A DNA stretch of 64,000 nucleotides from Nicotiana tabacum (taxonomy: Eukaryota > Streptophyta > Magnoliopsida > Solanales > Solanaceae): contig NC_134087.1 in NCBI RefSeq assembly GCF_000715075.1, forward strand, positions 153,871,436 to 153,935,435. Reading direction: 5' to 3'. The notes under the pieces were generated by a model, which was not told the origin of the DNA, ran no database searches, and saw only the letters and a list, made by a program, of their open reading frames with translations. Below are positions 35,346 to 48,452 of the stretch, piece after piece. How positions within the stretch are numbered: position 1 is the first letter of the stretch; every line of letters begins with the position of its first letter. The position numbers and the translations under genes were made by a program.

Positions 35346-35989
35346 CTAGTTCCCTCATATCAAGGTTAACCATGATACTTACCTCTTTCCGAAATAAGAT
35401 CAACCATCCAAAATGGCTTTCCCTTTAGAACAAGCCTCCAAACAACCTGAATCTAGTCAAATATTGCTCAAATAATTCAAAATAAGCTTTAGAAACTACC
35501 CTCATATAAAAAAAGGTTCGACATTTAACACATTTGAAAAGGTCAACAAAAAGTCAATTCAGGACCACGTGATCGAAATCCGAAATTATGATCAAAGAAT
35601 CAAACACCAAAACTCAAGAATTTCATAGCTCGTACATCAGAATTTCAACTTTTCACGTTAAGCGTCGAAACCAACCAAGCATGCATGCAAGTTTAAAAGC
35701 ATTACCAGAATCGTCAAAATACCGATCCGAGGTCGTTTACCAACATTCTTGACCATGGTCAACTCTATCCATTTTCAAGTTCAAAAATCAAGTTTTCTTT
35801 GAATATTCACATTTAGAATTTTCGGAAATCAATAAGGACCACGCACACAAGTCATAAATAATAGCGCTATGAAAGGTCTCAAATCTTATAAAGCGGAACT
35901 AGTATGCAAAACGACGTATCAGACTATTACGTTCTCCACCTCTATAAGAGATGGTCGTCCTCGAACAGTCATAGAAATGTACCTGGACT

Positions 35990-38900
35990 GGTAAAATGAA
36001 GCGGATATCTACTCCTCATGTTGTTCTTGGTCTCCTAAGTAGCCTCCTCGGTCGGCTGACCTCTCTAATGCACTTTCATAGAAGGAAATCCTTATATCTC
36101 AACTTTAGAACTTGCCGATCTAGAATAGCTATTGGCTCTTATTCATAAGTGAAATCCTCATCAAGCAACACTATGCTGAAGCTTAAAACATGAGACTTAT
36201 CTTCATGATACTTCTAAAGCAGAGAAATATGAAATACCGGATGTACACCTTCTAGGATAGAAGGCAACGCAAGCCTATGAGCGACCTCCCTAACTCTCTC
36301 CAAGATCTCAAATGGATCAATGAAACTCGGGCTCAACTTGCCCTTATTCCTAAATCTCATCATTCCCTTCGTAGGCAAAACTCAAAGAAGAACCTTCTCA
36401 CCCTCCATGTAAGCCACATAACGAACCTTCCTATCAGCATAACTCTTTTCCCTGGACTGTGCTATACGAAGCTGCTCCTGAATTAATTTTACCTTCTTCA
36501 AAGCACCATGAACTAAATTGTGCCCAACAATCTAGCCTCATCATGCTCAAACCAACCAATCAGAGAACAACATATCCTCCCTATAAGGCCTTATATGGAG
36601 CCATCTGGATGCTCGATTGATAGTTTTTGTTGTATGAAAACTCTTCTAATGGGATAAATTGATCCCACTGGCCTCTAAAATCAATGACATATGCCCGCAA
36701 CATGTCCTCCAAAATTTGAATGGTCCGCTCGGACTACCTGTCTGTCTGAGGATTAAATACAATACTCAACTTAACATGCGTGCTCAACTCACGCTGCACA
36801 ACTCTCCAAAAGTGTGAACTGAACTGCGTGCCACGGTCTGAAATGATAGAAATGGGCACACCGTATAGGAGAATAATCTCTCTGATGTAGATCTAAGCCA
36901 ATCGCTCCGCAGTGTAGGAAGTCAACATCAGAATAAAATGTGCGGACTTGGTTAACCGGTCCATAATGACCCAAATAGCATCATACCATAAAGTCCATAG
37001 TGATGCGCTCCCACTCTCACTCCGGTATCACCAACTTCTGAGTCAAACCACCCGGTTTATGATGTTCATACTTCACCTGTTGACAATTCAAGCACCAAGA
37101 GACATGTCTAACAATGTCGTTCTTCATCTTCCGCCACTAATAATATTGCTTCAAGTCACGATACATCTTCGTGACACCTGGGTGAATACAATACCATGAT
37201 CTATGAGCCTCCTCAAGGATCAACTCTCTCAAACCATCGACATTCGGAAAACAAATAAGGCCCTGAAGCTACATAGCACCATCATTCCCAATCACAACTT
37301 CCTTAGAACTACCCCGCTGTACTGTGTCTTTCAACACCAACAAGTGAGGATCATAAAACTAGTGAGCCTTGATGCACTCCAACAAAGCTGATAATGCCAC
37401 AATACAAGCAAGAACCCTACTAGTCTCCAAAAGATCAAGCCTCATGAACTTGTTAGCTAAGGCCTAAACATCTATAGCCAATGGTCTCTTCACTGCCGGT
37501 ATAAATGCCAAGCTACCCATGATCTTCGCCTTTCTACTCAAGGCATCAGCCTCCATATTAGCCTTGCCCGAATGATATAATATGGTGATATCATAGTCTT
37601 TCAATAAATCCAACCATCTCCACTGCCTCAAAATAAGATCCTTTTGCTTGAATAAATGCTAGAGACTCTAATGATTGGTGTAGACCTCACACGGCACGTC
37701 GTATAAGTGATGCCTCCAAATCTTGAGCGCGTGCACAATGATTGCTAACTCCAAATCATGCATGAGGTAGTTCTTCTCATGGATCTTCAATGAACGAGAC
37801 ACATAGGCAATCACTCTACCATCCTGTATCAAAATTATGCCAAGTCCAATACGCAATACATCATAATACACAGTATAAGTCCCTGAACCTTTGGGCAACA
37901 CCAATACTAGTAAAATAGTCAAGGCAGTCTTGAGCTTCTAAAAGCTCTCCTCACATACATCAGACCATAAAAATGACCTCCCTTCTGAGTCAACTTTTTC
38001 AATAGGGTTGATATAGATGAAAACCCTCTACGAAATGGCGATAGTAGCTTACTAAACCCAAGAAGCTCCGAACCTCTATAGCTGAAGTAGGTCTAGGCCA
38101 ATTCTAAACTACCTCAACCTTCTTAGGATCCACCTTGATACCATTAGAAGACAAAACATGACCTAAGAAGCAACTAAGTCCAACTAGAACTCACACTTCA
38201 AGAACTTGGCATAAAACTGACGACCTTTCAAAATCTAAAGAACAATCGCAGGTGCTACTCATGTTCCTCTCTACTTTGAGAGTAAACCAAAATATCATCT
38301 ATGAAGACAATCACAAATGAATCCAAATAAGGCTTGAACACTCGGTTTATCAAATTCATGAAGGCTATTGGAGCATTATCATACCAAATGACATCACCAA
38401 GAACTCGTAATGACCATAACGAGTCCTAAAAGCTGCTTTAGGGGAATCCGATGCCCTAATCTTCACATGATGATAGCCAGATCTCAAATCAATCTTAGAA
38501 AACACCTTGACACCCTGAAGCTGGTCAAATAGATCATAATCCTAGGCAATAGATACTTGTTCTTGATGGTAACCTTGTTCAACTACCGATAGTCAATGCA
38601 CATCCTTATCGACCCATCCATCTTTTTAACAAATGACACTTGAGCACCCCAAGGTGAAACATTTAGTCTAATGTATCCTTTGTCAAGAAAATCCTACAGC
38701 TAATCCTTCAATTCCTTCAACTCAACTGGAGCCACACGGTAGGGTGGAATAGAAATATGCTTAGTGCCCGGAACCAAATCAATGAAAAGTCAATATCCCT
38801 ATCGGGAGCATACCTGGCAAATCTGTAGGAATACTTCTGCGAACTCCTTCACAAATGGTACCGAATTCATAGGAGGAATCTCAACACCAGAATCCAGAAT

Positions 38901-40776
38901 GTAAGTTAGATAAGCTAAATACCCATTCTTAACAATATGTTGAGCCTTAAAAAACCACCATACTCTCTACTTTAATCTGGGGAACCCCAACATGGCTAAA
39001 GTCATAGTTTTGGCATGATAATCTAAGATAGCGTGATACAGTGACAACCAAGAATGACCTCACAATTGACCATATCCAACAACAAAATATCAACTATAGT
39101 ATCAAAACCATTAATAGTAACAACACAAGACTAGTACACCCAATAAACTATAATAGAATCTCCAATTGGTGTCGATACAGAAACAGGAGCATCAAGAGAA
39201 TCATGAGACATACTTAAGTGCAAAACAAAATATGAAGACACATAAGCATTTGTAGAAACCGAATAAAAAACATGGAATCATCTCTATGATAGACTAAAAT
39301 AATATCGGTAATAACTACATTGGACGACTTTACATCTGGCCTACCCTGAAATGAATAACATCGGGGCTGAGCCCTAGCAACCTGTCCTCCCCCTCTAACT
39401 GAATGGCCTCTACCTCTGGCTACCTTACCCCTGGCTCTAACTACCTGAGCATGTGGTGAAGCAACCAGTGCTAAAATCATGGCATAAGTACCCTGTTGTA
39501 ACATGCTGCTCTGCAATTTGGGACATACCTCCTGATATGACCCCCATATCCGTACTCAAAATAGCTCATCAGCTGGCATGGTTGTTGAATCTGAAACTGT
39601 CCCTAACGAACTGAATGACCACTATAATAGCTTTGAATAGGTGGGAGCTAGAGGTGCATTGAACACTAGCTGCTCGGAACAAGGTCGATAAGCACTACGA
39701 CTACCTAATGTACCATGTGTGACTTATAGTGCTTACTGTATCGGCCTAATAGAATGGGCTCTACCAAAGGATCCCCTGCCTCTAAATGAGGTATCCTTTA
39801 ATCCTCCAAAATGATGGGGCCTCTTATCAGAGGCTATCTCTCTCACCTGCCTTTAATTCACTCAATCCTTCAGGTGATCTCTAGTGCCTGAGTAAAAGAA
39901 ATCTTAGTTCGACCTCTCTAGCCATCTAAAGTTTGATGCAATATGTAAGACCTTCTATGAACATCTACACCTTCTCCCTCTCAGTAGGGATCAAGATAGC
40001 TTCATCGCGAGACAAATCAATAAATCTAGTCTCATAGTGAGTAAAGGTCATGCTACCCTAATAAAGGCACTTGAAATGGCTGCACAGCTCATCTCTCTAA
40101 GAGAGTAGGATGAACCTCTCCAAGAACAACTGCAAAAACTGAGCCCATATGAGAGGAGGTGATTCGATTGTCCTGCCTAGCTCATAAACCTGCCACCACC
40201 TCTTGGCTGACTCATGCATCTGGCAAAATCCACTCTATTGGACTAAACTAGTCCCAAGTTGCGCAAAATCACATGGCAATGATCCAAGAAGTCATGGGAA
40301 TCCTCTTAAGGTGCACACTAAAGTGAGGGGAAACAACATGGTGAACCTGTCCAACCTCTTCAGCTCATCAACTGACATTGCTGGCCTGTCCCTCAGTTTG
40401 TGTAGCAATAATAGGCCAAACCACCCCAACTGGTATAACTCCTGGGGTCTAATAACCATGGGCCATCTGCTCTTGGGTTTGAGTAGAGGGAGTCTGAACT
40501 CCTCCGTGGGTCTAAGAAGTGGCTAGTGCCACCGGAAACATACCAACCTGATCCATACCCTCCATGAAGCCAACCTTGTGGACTAAGGCATCCTGAAGCA
40601 CTATGAAAGCAATGAACCCCTCTAGGACATGAGTTGGTCCTACCAGCTCGATCTAAATTTGAATCTCATCGTCTTGTGCTACCTGGGGTTTGATGACTAC
40701 AAATGTCGTTGTGCGTGCTCTAGGCTGAGTTCTGCCTCTACCTCTGCCCTTGTCTCAACCCTTACCCATGGTAGTG
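35990..40776 (-). pseudogene. Element B gag-pol remains
   Basis: The order on the minus strand is as expected for Ty3/gypsy. Gag starts near 40774 (MGKG then an in-frame stop, followed by an RGRGRTQPRARTTT stretch). A gag tail rich in Arg and Gly precedes the protease region near 39500-39250 (PDVKSSNVVITDI, then VYHRDDSM). Reverse transcriptase spans about 38700-38000, with [20 protein letters not shown] and, near 38300, FIDDIL, which keeps the two catalytic Asp. RNase H is at 37922-37668 ([32 protein letters not shown]). Integrase is near 37110-36500 (CLNCQQVKYEH zinc finger, ERITMDFM). Stops and frameshifts occur in every domain. Confidence 0.85.
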
Positions 40777-41036
40777 GCTGTAATATGGGACTCTAGCTCT
40801 TGATCAGCTACGGACGAAGTATGTATCCTCACCATCTGTGAGAGAATAAACGAAGAAAGATTCAAACTTTATGAGAGAACAAATTTGCACGATAGATAAA
40901 GAAAGAAAGTGAAGTTTCCTAAAGCCTTATAGCCTTTAGAAGATAAGTGCAGACGTCTATGTACTGATCCTCAAGACTATACCAAGCTCGCTAATAACTC
41001 GTGAGACGTATGCAACGTAGGGCTCTGATACGAAAT

Positions 41037-43088
41037 TGTCACGACCCAAAATCCCAACCATGGGGTCATGATGGTGCCTAACACTACTTGCTAGGCAAGC
41101 CAATATTAACAGAGCAAAATAGCCAATAATCACAGCAAGACTTCTTTTCCATCACGGCGTGCAACTCGATCACATTATCAATATCAATAATAATCCTTAC
41201 CGTTGTAGTGCACAGCCCGATACCAATAACAATAACAGTACCATTTAGTGCACAACCCGATCCCAATATATCAGTTCATTTGATAATGCTCAGTAACAAT
41301 CAATATAGTAAGTCTCACAACATAATATTAAGAGAGCTAGAATGCATAAATTCACCAAGTAAGTATAAGCACGAACAAGGAAGGTCAAATATACCAACAA
41401 GACTTAAACTTGTAACACGAGAACAATCTAAGGTCATACAATACAGCATAACACAGTAAAGTAAAACAAAGAATAGGTAAGGACAATAAGGCAAGTAAAG
41501 ACATGAAGCATGAAAAACATCTATCTAATAATAGAAAAGAGCATGTGACAAGTAAAGGCATACATTAAATCAAAGCATACTAACAAATAGAAGCATGTAA
41601 CAAATAAAGATAATTAACAAGTGAAGGCACATATCTTTTACTAGTAATGGCAGATAGTAAGGAAAAGCACGAACTAAGAAAATACATGGTAGGCATGAAG
41701 TAAGCTGGAACACCCTGCATGCTTATACCCATGATAATGCATATATTCTCGCACCTTGCATGTGTGTCGTCCCGATATATAATTCACATTGCAATAGATC
41801 AATCATGTTCTAATTCCTCAAATCAAGTTTAACCATGATACTTACCTCTTTTCGGAACAAGATCAACAATCCAACACGGCTTTCCCTTTAGAACAAGCCT
41901 CTAAACAACCCGAGTCTAGTCAAATATTACTCAAATAAGTCAAAACAAGTGTGACAAACTACCCTCGTATCAAAAAGGTTAGATCTTTAACACATTTGAA
42001 AAAGTTAACAAAAAGTCAACCCGGACCCACGTAGTCGAAATCCAAATTAAGACCAAATCCCGATTACCCATTCACCCTCGAGTCCAAATATATAATTTAT
42101 TTTGAGATCCGATCTTAATTCGAGGCCTAAATCTCAAAATTATAAAATCCTAAATTCTACCCAGAAGCCCTATTTCTACTCTATGTAATCTTAGGTCTAA
42201 TAGTAAAAATATATGGAAAAGAAATGAAAATTGAACAAAAATAATTTAAAGCTACTAAGCTATGAAGTTCGGAAGGATTCGCTCTCCAAAATTGCCTCTA
42301 TATGGAGTCTAAGTCTCAAAGATGGGATAAAATAAGCTAAATCCCAAAATTTTACCTAGTTGTAAGTATCACAATTGCGATATTTGCAAAAGCGAACAAC
42401 TGGTCACAAATGCGAGCAGTTCTTGAGCCCCCGATCTTGCAAATGCAATTATACCTTTGCAAGAAGGCTGGAATCTCCACAAATATGAACAAAGCTTCGC
42501 AAAAGCAAAGCTGCCCAGCACCTCCTCATCATTGCAAATGTGAGGCTCACATTTGCAAATGGACCATCGCAAATGCAAGGTCTGCAGCACCAACAATCCC
42601 AAATCCTAACAAATTAGTTTGAAACTCATCCGAAACTTGCCCGGGCCTCTCAGGTTCCAATCTGAACACTCATACAAGTATAATAATACCATACGAACTT
42701 GATCATAAGATCAAATCATCAAAATAACATCTAAAATCAATAATCAAATACCAAAACACAAAAATTTCAGTTTTCACGTTAAGTGTCGAAATGGTCTCGG
42801 GTCACCCGGGGCCCCAACCAAATATATGTACAAGTCCAAAAGTATTATATAAACCTACCAGAATTGTTAAAACACCGATCCAATGCCATTTATCAACATT
42901 AATGAATGTGGTCAGCTCTAGCCATTTTCGAGTTCAAAATTGAAGTTTTCTTTAAAATTCACATTTAAACATTACGAAAATTAACATGGATCATGCACGC
43001 AAGTCATAAATCCTCATATAACTCTATAAAAGATCTCAAATCATTAAAAAGGAAACTAGTACTCAAAATGACCTATCGGACCGTTACA
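41037..43088 (-). repeat. Element B 5' LTR
   Basis: 2052 bp with TG...CA ends on the minus strand, next to a degenerate primer site on the inside and D coding sequence on the outside. At about 42370-42600 it contains clustered GCAAATG/TTGCAAA motifs, an irregular repeat in the U3/R part. Confidence 0.88.
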
Positions 43089-44453
43089 AGAAGCAGATGA
43101 GTTAACGAACCTTAGATCGGTAGCAGATATAATTAACTCTGAAAATGCAATAGTGCTGCATCTATTTTACTCAGCACTCAATAAAAAAAAAGCGAGATAA
43201 ATTTTACTAGTTTTACATGGGATTAGAGAAATAAATTTATAAATTACTTGCAGCATGGGATATAAACTGAGGACAAGAAACAATCTCAATGGCTAGGAAA
43301 TCAAGCTGCTCGCTATTGTTCAATGGAAGGAAAATATCGGAAAATATTTAGTGGTCCTTTGGCTAAATGTCTCAATCCTGGAAAAACTGAATATGTTATG
43401 CGAGAAGTGCACGAAGGGCACTGTAGTAATCATGCAGGTGGTAAATCGATGGTAAAATCACTAATAAGAGCTAGATATTATTAGCCTTGAATGGAGAAAG
43501 AGGCAGAAAGTTTTGTAAACAGATGCGATAAGTGTCAATGATACGTGAATCAATTACATCAACTAACAGAGCCATTGCACTCCATATTCGCTCTGTGGCC
43601 GTTTATGAAATGGAGAATGGATATAGTAAGTCCATTGCCGCAAGCGCCATGAAAGGTAAGGTTCCTGTTGATTTTGATTAATTATTTTTCTAAATGGGTA
43701 GAAAAAAGTGACCTTCAAACAAGTACGAAAAAAAGAGGTGATAGACTTCATTTGGAGGATATAATATGTTGATTTGGAATACTAAAGGAAATCACATGTG
43801 ACAATAGTCCTGATTTGTCGGATAAAAAACGACTGAATTTTTTGAAAGTTGAAAAATCAAGAGAATAACTTCGTCACCATATCATCCTGGTGCTAACGAA
43901 CAAGAGGAGTCAACAAAAAAACTAATTACAAACAATTTGAAGAAGCACTTGGAAGCAGCTAAAGGCAAATGGCCAGAAGTGGCACTGGGAGTGTTGTGGG
44001 CCTATAGAACCACGCCAAAAACAAGTACGGGAGAAACTCCTTTCTCACTTGTTTAAGGTACTGAAGCTATAATTCTAGTGGAGATAGGAAAAATAATTCT
44101 GAGATATAATCAAGTAACTGTGTTATCGAATGATGAAGCACTACGTACGAATATGGACATAGTTGAGGAGCGAAGGGAGTTAGCTTTAATAAAAATGGTA
44201 GCTCAGAAGCAAAGAATAGAGTGATACTAAAATCAACAGGATAACTTATGACATTTGAAATTGGGGACTTTGTTATTAGAAAAGTGTTCCAATTTACCAA
44301 GCAATTAATTCCGAAAAATTAGGTCCCAGGTAGGAAGGTCCGTATCGAGTTCGAGACATGGCTAGAAAAGGAGCGTATGAGTTGGAAACTATGGAAGGAA
44401 AAGTATTACCTTAAAATTGGATTGTAATACACTTAAATAAGTACTACTTCTAA
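43089..44453 (+). pseudogene. Element D (Tat-like): end of RNase H, and integrase
   Basis: The plus strand opens within the RNase H tail (ADELTNLRSVADIINSENA), cut off on the left by element B. Integrase follows: MREVHEGHCSNHAGGKS and RCDKCQ give the HHCC zinc finger, then MKWRMDIVSPLPQAP with the first catalytic Asp, a degraded second region (ITCDN), and LWAYRTTPKTSTGETPFSL. The end reads GAYELETMEGKVLP and then KYYF before TAA at 44451-44453. Many stops and frameshifts are present. These motifs belong to the Tat branch of Ty3/gypsy. Confidence 0.88.
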
Positions 44454-45159
44454 AGAAACACCCACGGTCACATATCTTTTAATCGATTATTTATTTGTTC
44501 GTATAAATTTTACTAATATTTTTAGATGATAGGCACAAAGATAACGGATCAAATGATGACATTAGACAAAAAAAAGAGACGCAAAATATTTAATTATTTT
44601 TGGTTGAGGTTATAATAATTCTGAAGGAAAGGGTTGAGCACAGTCTTCATCTAAGAAAAGCCCCGAGTTTCATGCATGTTTTCTTTTAGGGAAAAGACCA
44701 AGGGAAGAAGCCGTCAAAGTTTATTTGAAGATCTAGTATTCAAGTTTTCATGCTTCAAACTCAAACGGTGGGGACTATATAAGTATATGAAGGTTTCATC
44801 TTATGGAAAGAAGAACACCTCAAGAAGAATTTCAAGAAAATTAGTTATAATATTCACACAAATGAATAATTACTCTAAACGTTCAACATGATATTTTTAC
44901 TCTAGACTGTTGATTGCATAAAAGGGCCATATTTTATGATTAAGACAGTATGTTTTTAGTTACGGTTGCAAAAAGCATTTACTGAAGTAATGCATAAAAG
45001 ACTCGACAATATTGAACTAGCAAAGTAAAGAAAACTTGTATTAAAGGCAAGGAAAGTTTGCAAAAAATATTTCAAAGATAGATAAAAACACTTGAAAATA
45101 ATAAAAGCTAATGATCTAGAGAAACGACTTGTTGTGAAGGAGTAACAACTGGGAAAGGA
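44454..45159 (+). other. Element D, spacer downstream of integrase
   Basis: Long non-coding stretch expected 3' of pol in Tat-type elements. A 71-codon plus-strand frame (44676-44891) shows no known motif. Confidence 0.45.
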
Positions 45160-47901
45160 TAGGCAGGTTGAGAAGGATTAGCTTGGGGACTCGAAGATGG
45201 AGGGTGAGGTTTTTCCTCCACATCTTCTTTACCTATACCACCCCTAGAACACTCTTCTTCAGGATTAGGGAAATTTTGACCTTGCTGAGATACTTCAATG
45301 GCTTCCTTAGCCTTTATAAGTGCAGCATCATGGTCAAAACCTTCTTGACTGGCTTAAGTCAAAGTGACAAAGCGAGTATGGAGATATGCTCAGCTTACAT
45401 CCATAGTCAATTTGCCCTTGAGGGCATCATACTTCTCTCCATTGATCAACTTCAGCTTGTAAGTTCACCTTCTCTACTTCAGCAACATCATAAGAAACTT
45501 TCAAAGGTTCCAAGGAATACTCGAGGAATTGAATCCTTTTAGAAGAGGCACGGAGATCCTCTTTGGCTTGAGTAAACTCCTGAACTAGTTCACCTGTGTA
45601 TATCTCTTTTTGGTCAAGAAGTCTTTCAACCTTCGAATCTCCTTTGTGGCCCTGGAGTGTTGCTTAGTAGAGCTAGCCTCCATTTTAACCATTTCTTTCT
45701 CTGCTTGTCTTGCCTCGGCCTTCATCGTACCTAACTCAACGGTTGTCAACTGGAGCAGTTGTTGCAGAAGTTCCTTTTCTTTGTCTCACTCCTCCTTCTC
45801 AAACTAAAGGCATTCAAATTGTGCTTTCTAGTTATAAGCCTCCGCGGATAATTTTTCCACTTGTTGTCCAGTCCAAGCAATCCTTCGCATAAACTCTGTC
45901 CCATTTAAGTTTATCTAAGAATAAGAATTTACAAAAAGTTGTTTAAGAAGTAGAAAAGGATAAAAATATATCGTACCGTAAGAGCTGAATGAACAATATC
46001 ATTTGCAAGGGTAATTAAACAATGCGACTACAACTTTTCTTTCTCAAGAGGTCCAATGACTGGTTTTAGCCATACACAAGCCCGGTCAGGTCTCTTTACA
46101 AGATTTATATTTTCCAGGACTTTCACCATCACGTGCCCCTTCCTTTCTTGAGAAGGGCCAACTTTGTTTTGAACAGGGACGGAAGGCACTAAGTTGGAGC
46201 TGTGGGAAGTTGACCTTCATTAATAAGATCAACATGATGGTCTTCACCACCATGGTCCCCGAACCATTGATCAAACAACTCTTCAATCAGGTCTGTGGCC
46301 AGTATTAGAGATGGTTCAGCAACTTTCACATCCGAAATTACAGTCAGAACATCTTCTGGTTCATCAACAAAATTGAGTTGCATGGTCTCTAAAGGTTGAG
46401 CTTGGGGACTACTCTGGTCATCCTCCAAAACTATTTGCTTCCTAGTCCGGTAGATCCTCGGTACAAGAAGAAAGAAAAAGAAAGTGTATTAGCAACAGCA
46501 AAGAAATCCAGAAAGATCCAACAACGTAATAACCAGAAAAATAGAGAGAGAAGTAATAACACTAAGCACTAACAAAGGCACAATACTAATGCAAGGGAAT
46601 AATATGGAGACAACAAAGTCCACTAAACATACTACAACCTAACTTTTTTTCTTTGAAAAGGACATATTTAAGATATGCTCATGAGCTGTGTTGATATCTA
46701 GTCTAACAAGTAGGAGCGAAAGAAAAGGGGACACCACAGATTTCGAATCCTGCACACGAAAACAAAGTGTTGAAAAAGAAAAGTAAATAAACACGAAAAT
46801 AAGCACAATACAAACAATAATTTACCATGAGTTTTCACTTTTAATCCAAGATTTTTAGAAAGAAATTTTCAATTCCTCTGATCCATAGGAGTAGAAAATA
46901 GCATCAATGCCACCCACTCATGAAAGTCTGGAATTTCACCAAAAACTTCTATGGTTGCTGCAAAATATGTATATTGAAGAATTAGGGTTTCAATTTAAAA
47001 AAAAATTGAAGATAGTGACGGGAACTTATGTTTAAAGTTCCACTTTTTAGGGAAAGGCATGTCCTTATATCCCACTAGCTCCCGAGTTGGAATAGTGACG
47101 AAAGTGTTATATCACCTGTTATCGTGATCATCCTCGGGACCAACAATAACATGTTTACTCCTTGCCGTAAGTGAAAAAATTCCAGCACGGAAACGTTTGG
47201 GGGGAGTACAAGTGTAGAAGATGATGAAAAGTAAAATTTGTCAAAACCAAATTCGACAAGTAGCATAAGCACGCTACCGCTTTCCAAATTATAGGGCCTA
47301 TTTGACCAAGGCACACATTGAAGTGCCGACAGAATTCAATGATTACCGGGTCTATTGGACATTCGAACCTGAGGGTAAAGGAGTAAGTGTAGATAAATGA
47401 ATAACCATCACGATAGTTGGTTATTCGATCATTTTTACCAGGAGCTTCGATTGGAAAATTAGATCTCTATCGGCACTCTCTACGAACAAGGGAAGATGAC
47501 CAGATTTGATGAGATAAGGATAAAGGTCAACATGCTTGTTACGACCTTCTCTTTTATTTATTTTATTATTTCATTCTGTACAAATAACAACAATTTTTAA
47601 ACTTTTAAGAAACAATCTCAGAGACTAATAGTTCGACTAAGGGTTCATTATCAACCTTTGTTTTACCCCTGGTAGAAGATTTAGAAGTAGAAGAAGTTCT
47701 AGATTTGGAAGAAGAAGCAGATTTTGAAGAACTTCCTTTAACGGAAGATGCGCTATTTCTATTTACCATAGAACCGAGGTTACGAAGCCGTCCTCCCATT
47801 TTTCTAGTCTTAACCGGAGATGCTGAGGGAAAATCATCGACTATAATAGTGCGACGAGGAGAAGCAGTAGGAACAGTAGAAATAGATTATTTGGAAGCCA
47901 T
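45160..47901 (-). pseudogene. Antisense extra ORF of Tat-like element D (Transposase_28-like N-terminal domain and coiled coil)
   Basis: Coding remains run on the minus strand, opposite to D's integrase. From ATG at 47901 (with a stop at codon 5) a Ser/Lys-rich segment runs to about 47605. A second block at about 47560-47030 has the signature of the putative gypsy-type transposon domain (YSFTLRFECPIDPVIIEFCR, HFNVCLGQIGPIIWKAV, and a terminal MPFPKKWN). A third block (46428-46190) is acidic. The fourth (45900-45160) is strongly heptad-like and charged (MKAEARQAEKEMVKMEASS) and ends in a Pro/Ser-rich tail. Gaps between blocks may be introns. Extra antisense ORFs downstream of pol are known in plant Tat elements. 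Multiple stops make this copy non-functional. Confidence 0.75.
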
Positions 47902-48291
47902 TGAACATATGAAGAAAGGAAGTTGAAGGCAAGAATAAAGATAAAGAAGGAATTTTAAGAAAAAGACAAAGATAAAAGAAAGTAGAAGGAAAATTACAAG
48001 GGTTTGTCGTTTCGTATTTATAAGGAAAAAATACGTCATCATAAATTGTCATTATAAGATGGTCATATCAAATTGACAGAGCCGTATGTATTTGAAAAAC
48101 CGCTGCAAACTTCAGAACCAATTACAACAAGACACGTGTCTCGAGCATTAAATGGAAGAAGTGCATGTCTCTTCACTTGTGCAACACATCATAATGATCT
48201 CAGGAAGAGGCGGCAAAATATTTTCACCATAAATAAACTCTCCACTTTCCAAATATTCAGTTGAGAATATACAGAAAGTGAAGGGACTATC
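47902..48291 (+). other. Element D, region between antisense ORF and inferred 3' LTR
   Basis: No coding sequence is recognised. Read on the minus strand this should contain the promoter of the antisense ORF. A purine run at 48274-48286 (gaaagtgaaggga) may be the D polypurine tract, just before the inferred LTR start at 48292. Confidence 0.4.
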
Positions 48292-48452
48292 TATATTAAT
48301 GAAAAATAGACTCACCATGTGGACCTATTATATGATGAAAAGTGTCGATGAAAGTATGTGCAACACCCTCGAAGTCGTACACACATTTACCGTACCTATT
48401 AACCTCGGGTCAAACACAAGAACATAGCCACATGATTGATAAATAGGGGTCA
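48292..48452 (+). mobile_element. Start of the element D 3' LTR (inferred), cut by element E1
   Basis: Begins TATATTAATG after a purine run. A TG start mutated to TA is assumed. It ends at the E1 target duplication GGTCA (48448-48452). Its continuation is 29120 down to 28601 after the inversion is undone. Confidence 0.45.
48448..48452 (-). repeat. Target-site duplication of element E1 (second copy, inverted)
   Basis: GGTCA, the reverse complement of TGACC at 29121-29125. It abuts the outer CA end of the E1 3' LTR exactly. Confidence 0.92.

Larger units (their letters stand above)
35116..43088 (-). mobile_element. B: decayed Ty3/gypsy (Del/Tekay-like) retrotransposon
   Basis: Minus-strand element: 5' LTR 41037-43088 (2052 bp, TGTAACGGTCCGATAGG...GGGTCGTGACA), a degenerate initiator-tRNA-type primer site near 41021-41031, gag-pol remains 40774-35990, polypurine-like run AGAGGTGGAGAA, and a 3' LTR remnant 35931 to about 35116. 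The 3' LTR lacks about 0.68 kb present in the 5' LTR (roughly 42060-42725), and its left end is rearranged. The element sits in the RNase H region of element D (junction 43088/43089). Its integrase and gag resemble Del/Tekay chromoviruses; I did not confirm a chromodomain. Confidence 0.85.
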
